22,553 nt of DNA from Fulvivirga aurantia (GTDB lineage Bacteria; Bacteroidota; Bacteroidia; Cytophagales; Cyclobacteriaceae): contig NZ_SMMD01000938.1 in assembly GCF_009711475.1 (NCBI RefSeq), positions 1-22,553 on the forward strand, in the 5' to 3' direction. The translations under genes and the position numbers were made by a program. Each line of letters starts with the position of its first letter. Within the stretch, counting starts at the first letter, position 1. A model generated the notes under the pieces. It was not told the DNA's origin. It saw only the letters and a list, made by a program, of their open reading frames with translations, and made no database searches. Below, piece after piece: positions 21,380-22,553 of the stretch.

Positions 21380-22553
21380 TTAATGGCCATGCTCAGTGGA
21401 GCCTTTTTTCATTTCTGCAATTAGATAATAAGCATTATTCCAGGCTACCCTCGCTCCCTCCGGCAAAGGTTCCAACAGGTTGATCTCTACCCAACCATCA
21501 TTGCTAACACCAGTTCTTATTTCTATCGGCCTAAATTCCCATTCTGTTTCTCCTTCTTCTTCTTTTCGTGCTTCAGCCAGAAAGATGTAGGGCTTACCCT
21601 CCTCTTCAATAATGGCTTCTTCCGGCAGTGCCTTAACTGTTTTACTTTCAGTATGGATTTTTCCATTGATGTACATACCCGGTATTAGAAAATCTTCTTT
21701 ACTTTTTATTTCGGCATGCACATGCACCGCCTTGGGATTTTGCTCAAATTTTTTACCTACCGAATAAATTTCTGCTGAAAGCTGAGAGTCCGGAACCGAT
21801 TCTATAGTAAAAGAAATTTTTTGTCCTTCTTTCACCTTATATACATCTTTCTCAAATACCATCAGGTCGGCATGCACATGCTCTGTATTAACAATCATGA
21901 ACATTTTGGTTTGGGGTTCTACAAATTGCCCTACCTGTATCAACACTTTTTCAATGTTGCCGTCAATGGGGCTGACTACTGGCACATTTTGGTAAATGTC
22001 ACCCTCTTTTACTGTTTTAACATTAATACTCAATTGCCTTAACTGAGCCTCTAATCCTTTGACCTCACCCTTTATAGACTGGTAATCGGCCAGGGTTTCC
22101 TGATAGGCTTTTCCAGAACCTACTTCTTCTTCATACAGCCTTTTTTGCCGCTGCATCTCCTTCTCAAGGTATTGCAGTCGACTATAAGCTTTAACATAAT
22201 TGGTTTGCAACTGGGTAATATTAGGATGAGAAATGTAGGCCAATACTTGCCCTCTCTTAACTTTATCCCCTTCAATTACTTTGATTGAAGTCACGTTTGC
22301 ACCTAGTATGGCCGTTACCGTGGCTTCATACTGAGGGGGCACTTCCAGTTGTCCGTTGGCTTCTACCACCCCGGATAAAGCCCGCATGGGAATGCTGTCT
22401 AATTTCATCTTGAGACTGTTAAACTTAAGGTCAGACAAGTATACCACGCCCATTTCTTCTTCACTGTGGCCACCTTCTTCACCTTCTGTATGGCTTTCCT
22501 GCATTTCTTCAGCCGTATCAGCCGATTTACTACCACAGCCTGTAAATACAACG
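21380..22553 (-). CDS. CzcB/CusB-like RND efflux periplasmic adaptor lipoprotein (5' end cut)
   Basis: The gene runs off the right edge. The reading frame stays open past the ATG at 22504 and there reads VFTGCGSKSADTAEE, a lipobox with the lipidated Cys, so the true start is beyond the window. After an acidic, His-containing segment (HTEGEEGGHSEEE) the order is that of membrane-fusion proteins: a lipoyl-like half (GANVTSIKVIEGDKVKRGQ), a coiled-coil hairpin (YVKAYSRLQYLEKEMQRQ through LEAQLRQL), the second lipoyl half (SPIDGNIEKVLIQVGQFV), a beta-barrel and a membrane-proximal domain ending in a His-rich tail (EHGH). It links an inner-membrane RND pump to an outer-membrane channel, presumably encoded upstream outside the window. 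Confidence 0.9.
   Translation of the reverse strand, partial: VVFTGCGSKSADTAEEMQESHTEGEEGGHSEEEMGVVYLSDLKFNSLKMKLDSIPMRALSGVVEANGQLEVPPQYEATVTAILGANVTSIKVIEGDKVKRGQVLAYISHPNITQLQTNYVKAYSRLQYLEKEMQRQKRLYEEEVGSGKAYQETLADYQSIKGEVKGLEAQLRQLSINVKTVKEGDIYQNVPVVSPIDGNIEKVLIQVGQFVEPQTKMFMIVNTEHVHADLMVFEKDVYKVKEGQKISFTIESVPDSQLSAEIYSVGKKFEQNPKAVHVHAEIKSKEDFLIPGMYINGKIHTESKTVKALPEEAIIEEEGKPYIFLAEARKEEEGETEWEFRPIEIRTGVSNDGWVEINLLEPLPEGARVAWNNAYYLIAEMKKGSTEHGH

Noticed and set aside
22304..22504. Start of the periplasmic adaptor at the ATG at 22504
   Set aside because: The frame continues upstream with a lipobox (FTGC), so that ATG is internal and the real start is outside the window.

Overview
The window looks like a chromosomal or integrated accessory region of a Bacteroidetes (Cytophagales/Flavobacteriales-like) bacterium. 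The grounds are the protein families (tandem YegP/DUF1508, DUF3703, CDF transporter with an HMA-like N-terminus, small Bacteroidetes-type HTH proteins), the near absence of Shine-Dalgarno sequences, and a possible TTG-N20-TTCATTTG promoter close to the Bacteroidetes consensus. No rRNA, tRNA, CRISPR array, integrase, transposase or insertion sequence was seen.

Layout. (1) 1-1433, minus strand: a tight three-gene unit of a sigma-70-like factor, an unknown 112-residue protein and an ImmA/IrrE-like zinc protease cut by the left edge. (2) 1522-1875, plus: a YegP-like protein with an intrinsic terminator overlapping its stop codon. (3) 1943-13034, minus: twenty collinear, mostly touching or overlapping genes. 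(4) 13219-13404, plus: a small HTH gene divergent from that cluster. (5) 13589-15254, plus: an AbiEi/AbiEii type IV toxin-antitoxin pair, followed at 15323-17023 by a CoiA-like nuclease candidate with an ankyrin-like C-terminus. (6) 17205-22553, minus: a metal-efflux operon read as periplasmic adaptor lipoprotein (cut by the right edge), Fur-family regulator, P1B-type ATPase, DUF3703 protein and CDF transporter.

The cluster at 1943-13034 is the part most likely to be new. In transcription order it encodes an LEA14-like membrane-anchored protein, a transglutaminase-like protein with a C-terminal membrane helix, a 468-residue protein with a tandem amphipathic repeat and a very basic tail, a glycine-rich membrane protein, five consecutive small proteins that look beta-rich (208, 130, 189, about 105 and 102 residues), a coiled-coil protein, a 62-residue protein, a membrane-anchored protein with an annexin-like repeat, a membrane-anchored peptidoglycan-binding protein, a holin-like protein overlapping a CHAP-type endolysin, an L,D-transpeptidase-like protein, and small basic and HTH proteins. 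I see no portal, terminase, tail, tape-measure, baseplate, secretion ATPase or conjugation gene. My working inference is a structural and lysis module of a tailless, possibly membrane-containing virus-like element or a domesticated particle derived from one. This is a hypothesis: no packaging ATPase or replication gene is visible in the window.

The metal operon is conventional in outline, but its P-type ATPase has the SPC and HEGST signatures of the P1B-4 class and an HMA-like domain in which the usual CxxC is replaced by HTRH. Short inverted repeats sit over the start of the particle-like cluster and over the start of the AbiE pair, and both are candidate operators.
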